A stretch of DNA of 64,000 nucleotides from Platerodrilus igneus (GCA_036346225.1 JARFIW010000835.1:2217829-2281828), one strand, 5' to 3'. Shown: positions 34,436-46,425, numbered from the stretch's first letter. Made by a program: numbers and translations. The notes: generated from the sequence alone by a model not told the origin.

Positions 34436-35577
34436 TAGAAAGTGACAGTTGGGGATTGTCTAATTAATTAAAAAGTGTCGAGTGACGTTTTACGTTTGGG
34501 GTGTGTTTAATTAATTTTTTGTAGGTCCACTCTAACATCCGATGTTGTATACCGTCATTGTTATGCCTATAAGATGCCAATTCATATTGGGAGTTTATTT
34601 GGATGAAAGAAAAGTGACCTCAGATTACATGTGCCGTACGCTGTAATCAACCGATTTAGTCGGGAACCTGAGGAATTAACACACACCTATGATAAAGTTA
34701 GTTGGGCTGTTGCATTATACCGACACCCACTCTCCTCGCTGTGTTTAGAGTGACCTGATTCACACCACAAACCCTTCAAGGTAAGCGTTGCACTGTAGTA
34801 GTTACTAAGTGACCAAACTGGTTCGCACGCTGGTATTGGGATATTTTACCCTGAACTATAGAATGTTCTTTTACATCTACCGCCAGTGAAGCTAAAAGTA
34901 GATAGTGTGTTTCGCCCCGTATTTACCCTACTTTCACTGTAGTCAACAGTGTAAAACAGAAAGCCGCTTGTGTGCGCATTGTATATCTATTAGTCCGTAA
35001 AATTTTAAAGCTGCGATACTTTTCCAAATTGTACCACTTGTTTCGTAACGTAAGACTTACGTCTACCGTCCACATTGTTACCGGAGGTTTGCATGCACCC
35101 GGTGTAACACGCGTGATATTTCGGGCTATAGTCTACACTCTTTTGGTCGTCAAACCTAAGAACCCGTACTGCCGTGAGGCCCAGGTGCATTCAACCCTAC
35201 CCCATCTTAGAAATAATTGTACTCACAAGTATATCTTTGGTAGCCCTGGCCAGTGCGAACTTACACTTAGTTGTTACTTTTGGTTAGTTATCATAGTTAA
35301 TTTGATCGTAGTTGTGGCGTACTCCATATACGCCGTACCTACATTTGCTTATATACACCTTTGTTCATGTTACTTACTGTACTTAATTAATGTGTTCTTT
35401 TCAGCCACGTGTTTGTAAATAGAGTTAAGAGTATAATCCAGGTGCATTATTTTGTTGTAGTAATTTGCGTGAGTAGGGTGAATCAGTACATTCTACACCG
35501 TGAGTTTTCTTTACCATCATATTTTCTTAGTATAACAAGTGCAGGGGCGTTTGCTCGACCAGTAACGAGACCCCGAT
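34436..35577. other. G+C-richer unknown segment with a 148-codon frame
   Basis: Composition is more balanced than in the flanks. The frame 34972-35418 starts MRIVYLLVRKILKLRY and ends in two hydrophobic stretches (CYFWLVIIVNLIVVVAYSIY and a second one). No family is recognised, and the reverse strand also has an open frame, so it may be chance. The segment could be an LTR or other non-coding part of an unidentified element, because it stops exactly at the inverted-repeat element. Confidence 0.3.
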
Positions 35578-36630
35578 TATTCTTCTTAATCTTCTTTGGG
35601 GATTAAACCACTCATAGTTTTTAAAATTATCTTTATTAACGTTTCGATCCATAACCTAGGATCGTGTTCAAAATAATAAAAACTTCAAGTTTGACATTTA
35701 TGACATAAATTGAAGGTGACTTTGATTTATTGATATTTGAAATATTTGGTTTGAGTACACTAGCAAAAATTTTTAAAGTTTAAATGAATAATTGCCTTCA
35801 ATGAATCTCACTGAATCTCGGTGAAATAAGACATAAAATTAGAAAACAATGGAAGCTAGCTCAGAATATAAATAAGTGCAGGTACGTGTCCAACCAGTTT
35901 TGAGATGAAGATCCAATGATGATGATGATGAAGCATATTAACAACCCCTGTAAAACAGCATTGGTATCTGACAAGTGTAAACCCGCAATAAGGTTACCTC
36001 ACAACCATATACAATCTCCGTTAAACAGTATTGGTATCTGACAAGTGTAAACCCGCCATAGGGTCGCCTCAGATCCATATACAACCTTCATAGAACAACA
36101 TTGGTATCTGACAAATGTAAACCCACCATAAGGTTACCTCAGAACAATGTTAAAATCTACCAAAGAGGTAGCCTAAATGATAATGATTTCCTTAAAAATA
36201 AATATAAAAACGACTACTTAAGCCTTTTAATAATGCAATTGCACACTTCTTTAATAACCATCCTCTAAATTGTATAAATAGAAACATGTTAAAAAATGTT
36301 TTCCAATTCCCAAGTTATTGAATTTTTACAATAAAAATTAATCAGCTGATTTCACGTTAAGCGTATTGGCTACCTAAAAAAGTCGGTCCCAGGCCGTAAC
36401 ACAAATTGAAGGCAATTATTCATTTAAACTTTAAAAATTTTTGCTTAGTGTACTCAAACCAAATATTTCAAATATCAATAAATCAAAGTCACCTTCAATT
36501 TATGTCATAAATGTCAAACTTGAAGTTTTTATTATTTTGAAAACGATCCTAGGTTATGGATCGAAACGTTAATAAAGATAATTTTAAAAACTATGAGTGG
36601 TTTAATCCCCAAAGAAGATTAAGAAGAATA
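35578..36630. mobile_element. Foldback-type element with 225-bp terminal inverted repeats
   Basis: 35578-35803 and 36406-36630 are reverse complements with very few mismatches. The ends read TATTCTTCTTAATCTTC on the left and its complement on the right. A central 600-base loop holds a tandem repeat. No transposase frame and no target duplication are seen. Each arm contains ATCGAAACGTTAATAAAG preceded by a perfect small hairpin (GATCC..GGATC). Confidence 0.75.
35938..36150 (+). repeat. Tandem repeat, 3 units of about 70 bp
   Basis: Three copies of a unit containing ATTGGTATCTGACAAGTGTA then AACCCGC.ATAAGGTTACCTC, each followed by a CATATACAA-like spacer. It forms most of the loop of the inverted-repeat element. 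Confidence 0.8.
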
Positions 36631-37030
36631 CTAAACAAACCACAACAAACATATAGGGAGTATTTACCCCGATTATGTCTAACACAGTGACATTACTGGT
36701 GGTACCCACCTGATTTTGCCGTCATACCAGATTTTTGGCATACTACCCGGTTTACGACCCATTATAATTGTCATCTTAGGGCATTTAGCAACCCCGACCT
36801 ACGACTTTTATCATACCCACCCCTCACCGGCTAGAGCTAGGCCGCGCACGGATTCCGATCCGTCCCTTGGTGCCGTAGTGCTGAATTGGCCCGTAACAAA
36901 AGTTATCATGCAATTTATAAGCGATTGATTTATGATAATGTGAGTTTGTTCCCTGTGAAAAAATTTTGTTATCTCGTAGAAATACTAGATGATTCGTCGC
37001 GTACGTTAATAAAACATTTGCGATGATTAT
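36631..37030 (+). other. Unassigned, balanced composition
   Basis: Contains a GC-rich stretch (36700-36890). No gene is recognised. The last 100 bases before the Penelope-like frame may be decayed sequence of that element. Confidence 0.35.
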
Positions 37031-37525
37031 TTGCGATGGTTCCGCTATCAATTTAAAAAAAATAATCTAATGCTACTCGAAACTACTTTGTATAACAACG
37101 GTTATCCTAAGCAATTAGTAAGGAAGTTGCTCTACACTACTCTTTGTCTGAACAATACTGAACGCCCTAATAACGTTTCGTTCAGAAAGTTACCGTATAT
37201 TCAAACTTTAACGCCTCTTTTGACAAGAATTTTGAAACAACCAAACATTAAAATAGCGTTTAATTATGAAAAATCTGTGGAAAACTTTTTCACTAAGCTG
37301 AAAGATAAGACGGAAAAAATGTTAAGTAGCAACACTATTTATAAAATAACGTGTTCCTGCAATAAGACATATGTGGGTAATTCTAGTCAGTGGTTGAAAA
37401 ATAGACTAATTCAACATAAGTCAGATGTAAAATTTGGGAAGTACAGCTGCGCCCTCTCACAACATACAAATATGACTCATGACACCCCAAATTATGATGA
37501 AGTTCGAATTTTCAACGAACTTCGT
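37031..37525 (+). pseudogene. Penelope-like element, C-terminal part with GIY-YIG domain
   Basis: The frame begins in the connector after RT (NNLMLLETTLYNNGYP then KQLVRKLLY). It passes PYIQTLTPLLTRILKQPNIK and reaches the GIY-YIG endonuclease: NTIYKITC then CNKTYVGNSSQWLKNRLIQH and KSD. The first Tyr is in TIYKI, and the YIG triplet reads YVG. In Penelope-like elements this nuclease nicks the target for priming. RT is missing upstream. At about 37525 the frame runs into a GC-rich inserted repeat and is lost; the end of the protein resumes at 38060. Confidence 0.8.
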
Positions 37526-38055
37526 TCGTGTATGAAATCGATTTGTCGTCCGTCTGTCTGTCCGTCTGTCCGTCCGAGGCCTTTCTAATGGTCGGACATC
37601 AATGTGTGATACATCAATCGATTCAGCTCGGTGTCCTGAGCTTAAGTTTTGATGTCAGTTGAAATCGGGCCACGGGGACGCCGTGCCCCCGCGATATTCC
37701 GTCGGGAAAATTAAAATTTCAAATAGGTCCAAAATTAATGTGCGATACATATTTGGACTCCCCTAACATAGCTGAGTTGAAATATGGTACCCCCCTACAA
37801 AATCTGACCACGGATACCCCCCCCCCCGGGGGAATTAATTTTTATCAAAATTTCAAATAGGTCCAAAATTAATGTGCGTTACATATTTGGACTCCCCTAA
37901 CATAGCTGAGTCGAAATATGGTACCCCCCACAAAATCTGACCACGGATACCCGACCTCCCCCCCCCCCGGGGAATTAATTTTTATTTTATCTGAATACTT
38001 ATAATTATTACAACATAATAATTTTAATTTCTTTAAATTGTTTTAAAGTAAGTCT
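37526..38055 (+). mobile_element. GC-rich repeat inserted in the Penelope-like ORF
   Basis: Starts after CAACGAACTTCGTTCG with a GTCCGTCTGTCC run. It contains two tandem copies (37712-37845 and 37846-37975, roughly) of a unit with AGGTCCAAAATTAATGTGCG, CATATTTGGACTCCCCTAAC and a C-run. It ends at GGAAGTTCGTTGCG. The same sequence lies on the opposite strand at 53209-53668 with only one copy of the inner unit. No protein is encoded. Confidence 0.7.
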
Positions 38056-38260
38056 ACATTTGGAAGTTCGTTGCGAAAATGCTTTGCATTTTCAACTTGT
38101 AGGTTCTGAAGCTAATCATAATCTTAAGCTTTTTTTGGAGGCATATTATATAAGAAATGAAGTTAATTCGTTAAATTTTAGGCAGGATACCCAAAATTTG
38201 CATCCCATATATTCCAATCTGTACAGAATTGCAAAGTCAAAATTTAATTTTCAACAATGA
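38056..38260 (+). pseudogene. End of the interrupted Penelope-like protein
   Basis: Reads LKLFLEAYYIRNEVNSLNF then RQDTQNLHPIYSNL, which corresponds to the C-terminal RLFLEM..I...IN.R.D...LS.IYS.L pattern of the related element at 46426-47469. Together with 37031-37525 it forms one protein split by the inserted repeat. Confidence 0.75.
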
Positions 38261-38575
38261 TGTGAAGGCCAGAGCGCATCTTATTTACCTAATATTCGTA
38301 CAAAATGTGGAACACGCTCTCTTATCAGACTGGTTTTATATTAATTCATTCATAGTTGGTCGTTTACTCTATAAACATGTAAGTTTATTAATTAACTTTA
38401 AATAATCCTCTTTTTGGTGCTACAATATTTTTTATTTTATCCAGTTATGACTAACAACAACCCTGATGTGTAGAATTGTTTTCATAATTTTAATATTTAT
38501 GCATTAACAATTAAGTAAGTAATTTTTTAAAAGAAAATTTTTTGATGACTGTATTGATTGCTTTTCCTTTTGTAG

Positions 38576-38620
38576 AATCTTGATAAAGGCAACAACCATT
38601 GCCGAAACGTCGATTTGTAA
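38576..38620 (+). ncRNA. Degenerate hammerhead-like motif of the Penelope-like element
   Basis: TTGATAA (in place of CTGATGA) is followed by a perfect 5-bp stem GGCAA..TTGCC with a 6-base loop, then GAAACGTC. Order and spacing match hammerhead motifs known from Penelope-like elements, where they lie in the terminal repeats in sense orientation, as here. Two core changes make cleavage unlikely. Confidence 0.45.
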
Positions 38621-38734
38621 TTAAATATATGCAAAATATTATTTCGTTTTAATTTTTTGGACTAAAATATCCCAATTGTACCGTAACATTTTATCGAAAA
38701 AACTATTATACTAGCCTAGTCCATCAGCTTATAT

Positions 38735-38782
<48 letters not shown>
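38621..38782. repeat. AT-rich spacer ending in a (TA)n array
   Basis: The alternating TA run at 38738-38782 abuts the LTR that begins TGCTGTGG. Confidence 0.9.
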
Positions 38783-41192
38783 TGCTGTGGATCTCAAAAA
38801 AATCGGGATCGCCTCTATGGGGCTGTCATAAAATTTTCTGAACATAAAAATAACAAAAATTTCTTACACTACCTTTGGAACGCCTCCTAATTTCTGCACA
38901 CCTTGGCTAGCTCAGCAATCTATTTTTTCTTGATACCTACTATCCTAAGTGCATTCCTTTCTCACAAACACAGTCAAATGAAATTACCACTCAAATAATG
39001 CAACAACACATACAACCTTTTTATTTACACTTGTTAACAAGTTTCTATCAGTAAGAAAGTATTGACACATTTGTACATACAGTTTGATAAAAAAATGTTA
39101 CCATCTCCATCTTTAAATTTTTTAAAATTTCAAGATTTTAATATATTTCAACAATTTTATTTTAGGCGAGTAGATTGGCCCGTCGTGCAACCCTAAATTG
39201 ATTTTTATTCAGGTCTATTTTGAGCTCAGTATAACCCAGTTACTCTAAATGCTTTTACATATTGCATTTTTGTTTAAAATAAAGCTAAATATCCGCTTAC
39301 TCTTTACAACAACATTTTTCTGTCATTAATAAACATTTTTAAATAATCAATATTGATTGTACTTTACATATACCCCTTTAAATGAGTTTTTATGGTAATC
39401 AAATACACCCTCAATAAGTCAAAACACTCAAGCACAAAATACCAGCACAAATGTTCAAACAAAAGTAAGAAATTAATTTTCTTTACTTGGAGTAAGCTCC
39501 GTCCGTCGTTACCTCTGAAGATGTGTTCCCAAAACCCTCGTCGTTGTGTCTATAGACTTCGTGATTATACCTGAATCCAACTCATCTCTACTCGCTATCC
39601 AAATCTCTGCAACCACCTTTAGTATTTCAACCCGGATAAGGGCCTCGACCAAGCTTAACCTTCCATAACCACTATACTTCACGCATACTAATTTCAAACT
39701 TCTCGATTCGCTTACCCATGTACCATCCTATCCTTAGATTGTAACGTGTAGTAACAGCACCTTTGATTAGCTAGCACCCACTTGTGCAAATCACACTTTT
39801 AATACATTACTGGTACGTTACTAACACTTTTAAATAGGATGTTGTATAATAATTCAACTAATAAGCGACAATCAGTACAACGTAAAAGCACATTATAGCA
39901 AATACGTAAGAGATATAAGAGAGCTATAATACCTCTCCCCGTGTATTTATACGCTTTTGAATACCCCTCACGGACCCTCTTTTCATCGAAAAGCTTATTT
40001 TCTAAAACCGATTCTCCAAATTTTGTTCGTACCGAACTTCAACGTCTGAAAAATTCTAAGATTACCGTGCTGTTACCTAGAAATTCGCTCAACAACATCT
40101 AACCGACGCGAGCTTCTAAAAGCTTCTAGCCTTTGACCAATTATATTGCTTTCCCCCGTTATAACGTCTAACCCCTAGCTACCTTTCTTCGTTTCACCCA
40201 TACTTGTTGTCTCTTTTAGAACCCCTCTCAAGCTACAGAAAATCGATATTGTGGTTGGCATCTAAATCGACCGTTCATTTACATTTCTAATGCTCCACCA
40301 GAAGGTGCTACATTGGCCAGGAGGCGAGTTTTTTGTTGCCTGGAAATTTAGAATTTTGCCGAACCCTTGCCGTTCCAGGCAAGGTAGGGATCTTTAACGT
40401 GCGTGACAACACTCACACATGGGACCTCCATTTAACCTTTCATCCGAACGAGGGCGTAATATTTGTGAAAAATGCTCACCTGCCATTTTTCAAGCAGTCG
40501 GCCGTGTCGGGATTTGAACCCGGGACCTTGGAATCCGTAGTCTTACGCTTACTACATTGATCCACGGCGACGCCCCTCTAAATTGACCGCGTATTTTAGA
40601 CGTGTATTGTAACCAACGTTTTATTATACGTGTTCTCTGTCTATTTTACATTATGGATATTTCATTTCACTTCGTCTTCAAAGCATTTGTTATTTTAACA
40701 GCTTGTCGCACCGACCGTTGCAAACAATTCTATAGAATTGTGTCCCAACGTATATTTCAGTTTTGAAACTTGACATTTAACTATCAAGTGTTTCTTTGAA
40801 GTAACTATCCGTTTAAAATAATAATTACGAGTTTTAGCACTTCTTAGGATTTGTATAACGAACGTTTCGTTTATTGAAATGGAAATATGCGTTTAAATTA
40901 TTGATTTTCTATACTCAAAAACTCCGTTTCTTATCCGATGCGCTTGATTTGAAATATTACAACTAATTATGCGTATCCTTGAGTTTTCATGTACTCTAAA
41001 GCTTCTACCCGTTATGCAATTTTTACATTCCAATTTAGAAATACAAAAAATATTTTAATAACCGTCTGTTTTCACTATCTAAACTGATTAATTTGGCGCG
41101 TAAATAAATTGTTCCTATTTCCTATATACACAGTTGTTAAAAATTTATTATCTAGACCTATGTACCCTTCTTAACCAATAATTTCCACGACA
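38783..41192 (-). mobile_element. Solo LTR of the TA-targeting family, carrying a SINE
   Basis: Bounded by TA arrays on both sides. It starts TGCTGTGG and ends CCACGACA, the TG..CA form of LTRs. Without the 316 bases added by the SINE and its duplicated target it is about 2.1 kb. Landmarks shared in order with the other family members: GGCTAGCTCAGC, GAGCTCAGTATAACCCAGTT, a TATA-like TATAAATAC on the minus strand (near 39950) and GGCGCGTAAATAA near the end. No internal coding region is attached. The minus orientation is inferred from the element with gag at 12.4-14.8 kb. Confidence 0.75.
40274..40576 (-). mobile_element. tRNA-derived SINE inside the LTR
   Basis: Same family as at 25885: the B box reads GGTTCAAATCC, and the A box is altered (GTGGATCAATGTAG). 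Flanked by TCTAAATCGACCG (40261-40273) and TCTAAATTGACCG (40577-40589), a 13-base target duplication with one mismatch. It inserted after the LTR was in place. It is more diverged than the other copies. Confidence 0.85.
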
Positions 41193-41296
41193 ATATATAT
41201 ATAATTTAAAAGAAAAGTAGGTTTAATGAGTCTTAAATTAATCCAAAGTAAAAAGGATGCCGTCGTGGCTGAATTTGAGTCACTTGCCAATAATTT

Positions 41297-41339
<43 letters not shown>
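41193..41339. repeat. Short spacer and (TA)n array between two LTRs
   Basis: About 100 bases of non-repetitive DNA, then alternating TA at 41299-41339. Confidence 0.9.
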
Positions 41340-41341
<2 letters not shown>

Positions 41342-43489
41342 CCGTGGGCTCTGGGACCTATCTCTGGATTACTCGAGCCTTCTCCTAAATCATTCGAGTC
41401 CCACGAATTGAGCTAACATCAAATTTTCAAAAAAAAAAAAATTTAACAAAAAATTTCATACCCTTTTATTAGGACGCCTTTGAATTTCTCTGCTCACCCT
41501 GGTTAGCTCAGCACTCGGCCTCTTCTTGAATACCTATTTTTACTTACATACCTCTCTCACACTCACACACCATCAAATGAAATTACTAAAATAATACAAC
41601 AAGCATACACCTTTTATTTACACATATTAACAGATAAAATATTTACACATGAGTACAAACAGTTTGGTGCAATTATTACTAGCTCAATTTATTGAATGTT
41701 TTAAAGTCCTTGATTTTTAAAATGATTTAACACAAATTCGAGTAGATATGAGTAGATGGGCCTCACATGTAACCCTAATTTGACTTCATACTGGTATATT
41801 GTGAGCTCATTATAACCCAGTTTGGTTTGTACATGCTTTTTAAAGCTTGCATTAATAAAAACAAATTTACAGACCCGTTTACTCCTTACAACCACAATTT
41901 ATAGCCTGAATAAATTTTTATATATCCTCAATAACCCTTTTTCAATACTCAAAATTATTAAATTGTCCTGCACATATATCTTTTAAACAAGTTTTTAAAA
42001 CAACAGATATGCCACCAATAAGTCAACCACACAAACACAAAAATATCCACAAATGTTTATATAAAATCAGAAATTTCAAATTTATTACCTGGAGACACCT
42101 TCCCTCTTCGTCACCGCTGGAGATGGCTACCAGAAACCCCTCGTGGTTGTGTACATCTACTACACTGATTCCAGAATCCACTGATCTCCACCATCTAATA
42201 TATCCTCTACCACTCCTGTTCTTCGCAAGATATTCGCTTCGTCTCACAGTACTATTCCATACTAGATATTTCACGCATACAAATTGCTTTCCAGCTCAGC
42301 TTACCCCAAATATCATCCATCCATATAATAATTTTGTCGTAGTAGCAAAACCTTTTATTTAAATAAGCACTAACTCGTGCAATCACTTGTATAACCTGAG
42401 GTCCGCTACTACAGTTTTTATAATTTCAAATGAGATGTTAAATGTTAACTTTACTACACACACAAATTCTAACCGAAAGCTTTACTATTATGTAGGTCTG
42501 AACCCGTATTCAGAACGCGATGGAAGGAGAAAGAGAGCTCTAATATCTTCGCCCGGGTATTTATATTATTCTTCAATCCCCCTAGTGGAACCCGTTTCAT
42601 GAGAAAAGCTTGTTTTCTAAGCGGCTTCTCAAATTTTGAACGTAACAGACTATTAATTCTGAAAAATTTCTCCCGTCCTTCGTGCTGTTTACATAGAATT
42701 CGTTTCCTACCTTACCGTATGCGCTCTTTTTGAAAACTGTTAGCCATCAACTAATGATAAAATTTCCTGTCGTCACAATGCTTCACCTATCCGCTATTCA
42801 TCTCTGTTCCATGCATGTTTGTTGTCTCCTTTCAAACCCCACTTGAGTTACAGAAAATCGATATTGTCGACGTCCTTCACCAAAGCTACGTGTATATCCT
42901 ACGCGACTTCTATTTAACGCTTGCCTTATCTGCTTCTCTATCTGTTGTATATTATCGACTGTTCATTCCATTCACTCCTTAAGATATTAGTTATTTTAAC
43001 TGCTTATACAAATTGACCGTTGAAAACAATTTCTATGGAATTCTATATTAACGTTCGTTTAATATTCTCCGAACGTAACATTTAACAAGCAGGTGTTTCT
43101 TGAAATTATCGACCGTTTGAAAATAACAATTCCTAGATTTTTCCTTTTGTAGTATCTGTGTAGATGAACATTGACTTTTAAAACGAATACATTTGCGTTA
43201 GAAATTATTGATTTTCTTATGCAAGCACGCTCCTTTTTTGCTTTTATGCGTTTGATTAAAAGAAACTATGATTAATTATGCGTATCCTTTAGCTTCTATA
43301 TGCTTTAAAGCTTTCTTCCTATATGTAATTCTAACATTCCAATTATTTAAATATAAAAATACCTTAATACTCGTTCGTTTCCACTATATGAATTAAATTA
43401 ATTTGGCGCGTAAATAATTTGCTCTTTTCTATATACACGGTTGCTAAAATTTTATTGTCTACACATATTTACCCTTTAAATCCACAACA
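41340..43489 (-). mobile_element. Solo LTR of the TA-targeting family
   Basis: 2,150 bases, starting TGCCGTGGG and ending CCACAACA, with TA-rich DNA on both sides. Shares the family landmarks: CTGGTTAGCTCAGC, GAGCTCATTATAACCCAGTT, a minus-strand TATAAATACCCGGG (near 42555) and TTGGCGCGTAAATAA. Near its left end it carries the primer-site-like stretch TTCGAGTCCCACGAATTGAG. Open frames inside are short and probably meaningless. Confidence 0.75.
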
Positions 43490-44894
43490 ATATATATTAT
43501 ATTATATCCACCCCCCTTTTGTGTTTAAACATATATTAAACCGCCCTACTTTGAGTTCCACCTATATTCTACCCTTTATTTTATAAACTTTTAAAATGTG
43601 CACACCTAATGCACGCCTGTATTGCACCGTTTGGTTGGTTCTTTAATTAATTATTTATTGCAATGCCTCGACTATTTAAGCTCTTAATCTCAGGGTGTTC
43701 AAGCTACTTATAGTGGGTTCCGTTATAAGTAGATGTGCTAAGTCCAACCAAAATGCACTCTTTTGTTTTACTACTAAAATTGATACTCTACTTTTGCATA
43801 TGCCAAATTTTCTAATAAGATCAAAGTTGCTATGTGCCAAATTCAATTACAACCAAAATTTGTATGACTATTTTGACGTATTAAAGATATATTTAAACAC
43901 TCACCTGGTCTATACTCCGTTGATGCCTTCCTGAATGCTGGCTCAAAATCCTTATCACCGTATGCGTCTTCACAATGATGTTCTTGAATTTTCGTGCCGC
44001 TTCCAGGTGTCCTTGAATTTTAACTGCTCCCCAATACCTGAAATGATTAACCCAAATTTAGAATTTATGAATAATCAGTGCTACAACTTCCTTGTGCTAA
44101 TCTCCGTTTCGAATCCTTGTTTTCTCTATAAATCCGTCGCTTCTCCGTATCTAATCCCAATCTACTCGTTCCTGTATCTTTTGCTCGATGCTCCTGCTAC
44201 CTTTAAACTGCTCTCCAATATCCAACTTCTTTCCTTTGTATATCCACTCTCGATGTCCTTCTAACTTTTAAACCGCTCTCCAATATCCAACTTCTTTCTA
44301 TGTATATCCACTCGATGTCCTGCTACCTTTTAAACCGCTCTCAATATCACTTCAAATCTATATAACCACTCTCGATGACCTGCTACCTTTTAACCCACTC
44401 TCCAAATCCAATAATTTACGTCGCACAATCACTACTACTTTTATACTTTCGATGCTTGTTTCTTTACCACTTTATTCAATTGAAACTCCTTTTAAAACAA
44501 CTACTTTTATTTTCTTTTTAAATATCTGGATACAAATTAGCACAGTTGTGAAAACGCGTCTTTTTACAAAATTGGTTCGAAAATAATCCCTTTGTTTACT
44601 CTCTAAGGCGACCATGTTAACTCTCTACTAGCCTACTACATCTTAAAGTTCATAACAAATAACTACGTTCGTGTCGCACATACCAAAGTTCATGTCTTTT
44701 ATACAATTTCATATATCACATTAAATTCTAATATATGTCCTAAATCTTTACATTCCACCAATCATATTTTACGCTGTTATAACTAATAATTTTGAGTTTA
44801 CAAATATTGTCCAAAAGTTGATTCTATAGAAAATTGAAACCAAAATAAATTACACTTGACCCTGGATGCATGTTGATAGTAAACATTCACAGAC
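43490..44894. other. Unassigned sequence between two LTR copies
   Basis: Begins with a TA-rich stretch after the LTR end. No gene is recognised. A tandem repeat lies at 44187-44412 (separate entry). It could be decayed sequence of a related LTR: a phrase with CTCCGTTGATG near 43915 also occurs inside the LTR at 57095. Confidence 0.35.
44187..44412. repeat. Tandem repeat, about 4 units of 60-70 bp
   Basis: The unit includes CTACCTTTTAAACCGCTCTC, CAATATCCAACTTCTTTC and TATATCCACTCTCGATG. The last units are degenerate. Confidence 0.75.
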
Positions 44895-45824
44895 GTATTT
44901 ATATTATTCTTCAATCCCCTAGTGGAACCCGTTTCATGAGAAAAGCTTGTTTTCTAAGAGGCTTCTCAAATTTTGAACGTAACAGACTATTAATTCTGAA
45001 AAATTTCTCCCGTCCTTCGTGCTGTTTACATAGAATTCGTTTCCTACCTTACCGTATGCGCTCTTTTCGAAAACTGTTAGCCATCAACCAATGATAAAAT
45101 TTCCTGTAGTCACAATGCTTCACCTATCCGCTATTCATCTCTGTTCCATGCATGTTTGTTGTCTCCTTTCAAACCCCACTTGAGTTACAGAAAATCGATA
45201 TTGTCGACGTCCTTTACCAAAGCTACGTGTATATCCTACGCGACTTCTATTTAACGCTTGCCTTATCTGCTTCTCTATCTGTTGTATATTATCGACTGTT
45301 CATTCCATTCACTCCTTAAGATATTAGTTATTTTAACTGCTTATACAAATTGACCGTTGAAAACAATTTCTATGGAATTCTATATTAACGTTCGTTTAAT
45401 ATTCTCCGAACGTAACATTTAACAAGCAGGTGTTTCTTGAAATTATCGACCGTTTGAAAATAACAATTCCTAGATTTTTCCTTTTGTAGTATCTGTGTAG
45501 ATGAACGTTGACTTTTAAAACGAATACATTTGCGTTAGAAATTATTGATTTTCTTATGCAAGCACGCTCCTTTTTTGCTTTTATGCGTTTGATTAAAAGA
45601 AACTATGATTAATTATGCGTATCCTTTAGCTTCTATATGCTTTAAAGCTTTCTTCCTATATGTAATTCTAACATTCCAATTATTTAAATATAAAAATACC
45701 TTAATACTCGTTCGTTTCCACTATATGAATTAAATTAATTTGGCGCGTAAATAATTTGCTCTTTTCTATATACACGGTTGCTAAAATTTTATTGTCTACA
45801 CATATTTACCCTTTAAATCCACAA

Positions 45825-45827
<3 letters not shown>
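44895..45827 (-). mobile_element. Truncated LTR, nearly identical to 42557-43489
   Basis: 933 bases match the right-hand part of the preceding LTR with only a handful of differences (for example TTTTCGAAAACTG against TTTTTGAAAACTG). It ends at a TA array. The left part of the LTR is missing. Confidence 0.85.
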
Positions 45828-45863
<36 letters not shown>

Positions 45864-46425
45864 CAGCTGGTAGGATTTAAAAGTACACTCTTTTTAAATG
45901 CCTAAATTTTCGGATCTATATTTTATCCTTGATCACAGGCTTTTCTAAAATAATGTTAACTAGGCTAAAATTTACATAAAATAAATTTAACTTACAAATT
46001 GAAAAAATAAAATTGACATCTAAATGAATGGCATTTGTATATAAAAGTTTTGGATTTTATTGCTTTTTGAAGTTGTAAAATTGTATAATTTGTAAAAGTA
46101 TTAAAATGTCAAAAAAGAATTTTGTTTCTAAATTGATGGATTGTATGATTTTGTATGTGTGCATGCAAATTTCTGTTTGTAGGAGTGTTTGTGCGCATGT
46201 TTGCTTGTGTTGTGTGTATGCGTGTGTGTGAGTGCACGTGTATGCGTTCGTGTGTGTGTGTGTGTGCGTGCGTGCTATATGTGAGAGCGTGCGTAAGTGT
46301 GTGTGTATGTGTGTGTGTGTGTTAGAGAGAGAGAGAGAAAGAGAAAGAAGAGAGAGAATGAATGAACATATACATTTTAGTGTTACTTGAGTTATGTGTT
46401 TATGTACTAACAATTCTTGCATTAA
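45828..46425. repeat. (TA)n, then non-coding DNA with (TG)n and (GA)n
   Basis: A TA array runs to 45859. From about 46150 to 46325 the sequence is rich in GTGTGT with variants, followed by GAGAGA to about 46355. This lies just downstream of the Penelope-like ORF on its coding strand. Confidence 0.8.

Noticed and set aside
35940..36150. CRISPR-like spaced repeats
   Set aside because: Only three units of about 70 bases with no unique spacers, in a eukaryotic foldback element.
42009..42362. 117-codon plus-strand frame inside an LTR
   Set aside because: No motif; it is not kept in the related LTRs at 38783 and 56224, and the LTR is expected to be non-coding.
41340..45827. One full-length LTR element with its two LTRs at 41340-43489 and 44895-45827
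   Set aside because: The left LTR is followed by TA-rich target-like DNA rather than a polypurine tract, no gag or pol lies between, and the right copy lacks the end that should adjoin a primer site.
46057..46422. Minus-strand frame rich in His and Thr
   Set aside because: It is the translation of the (TG)n/(GA)n microsatellite.
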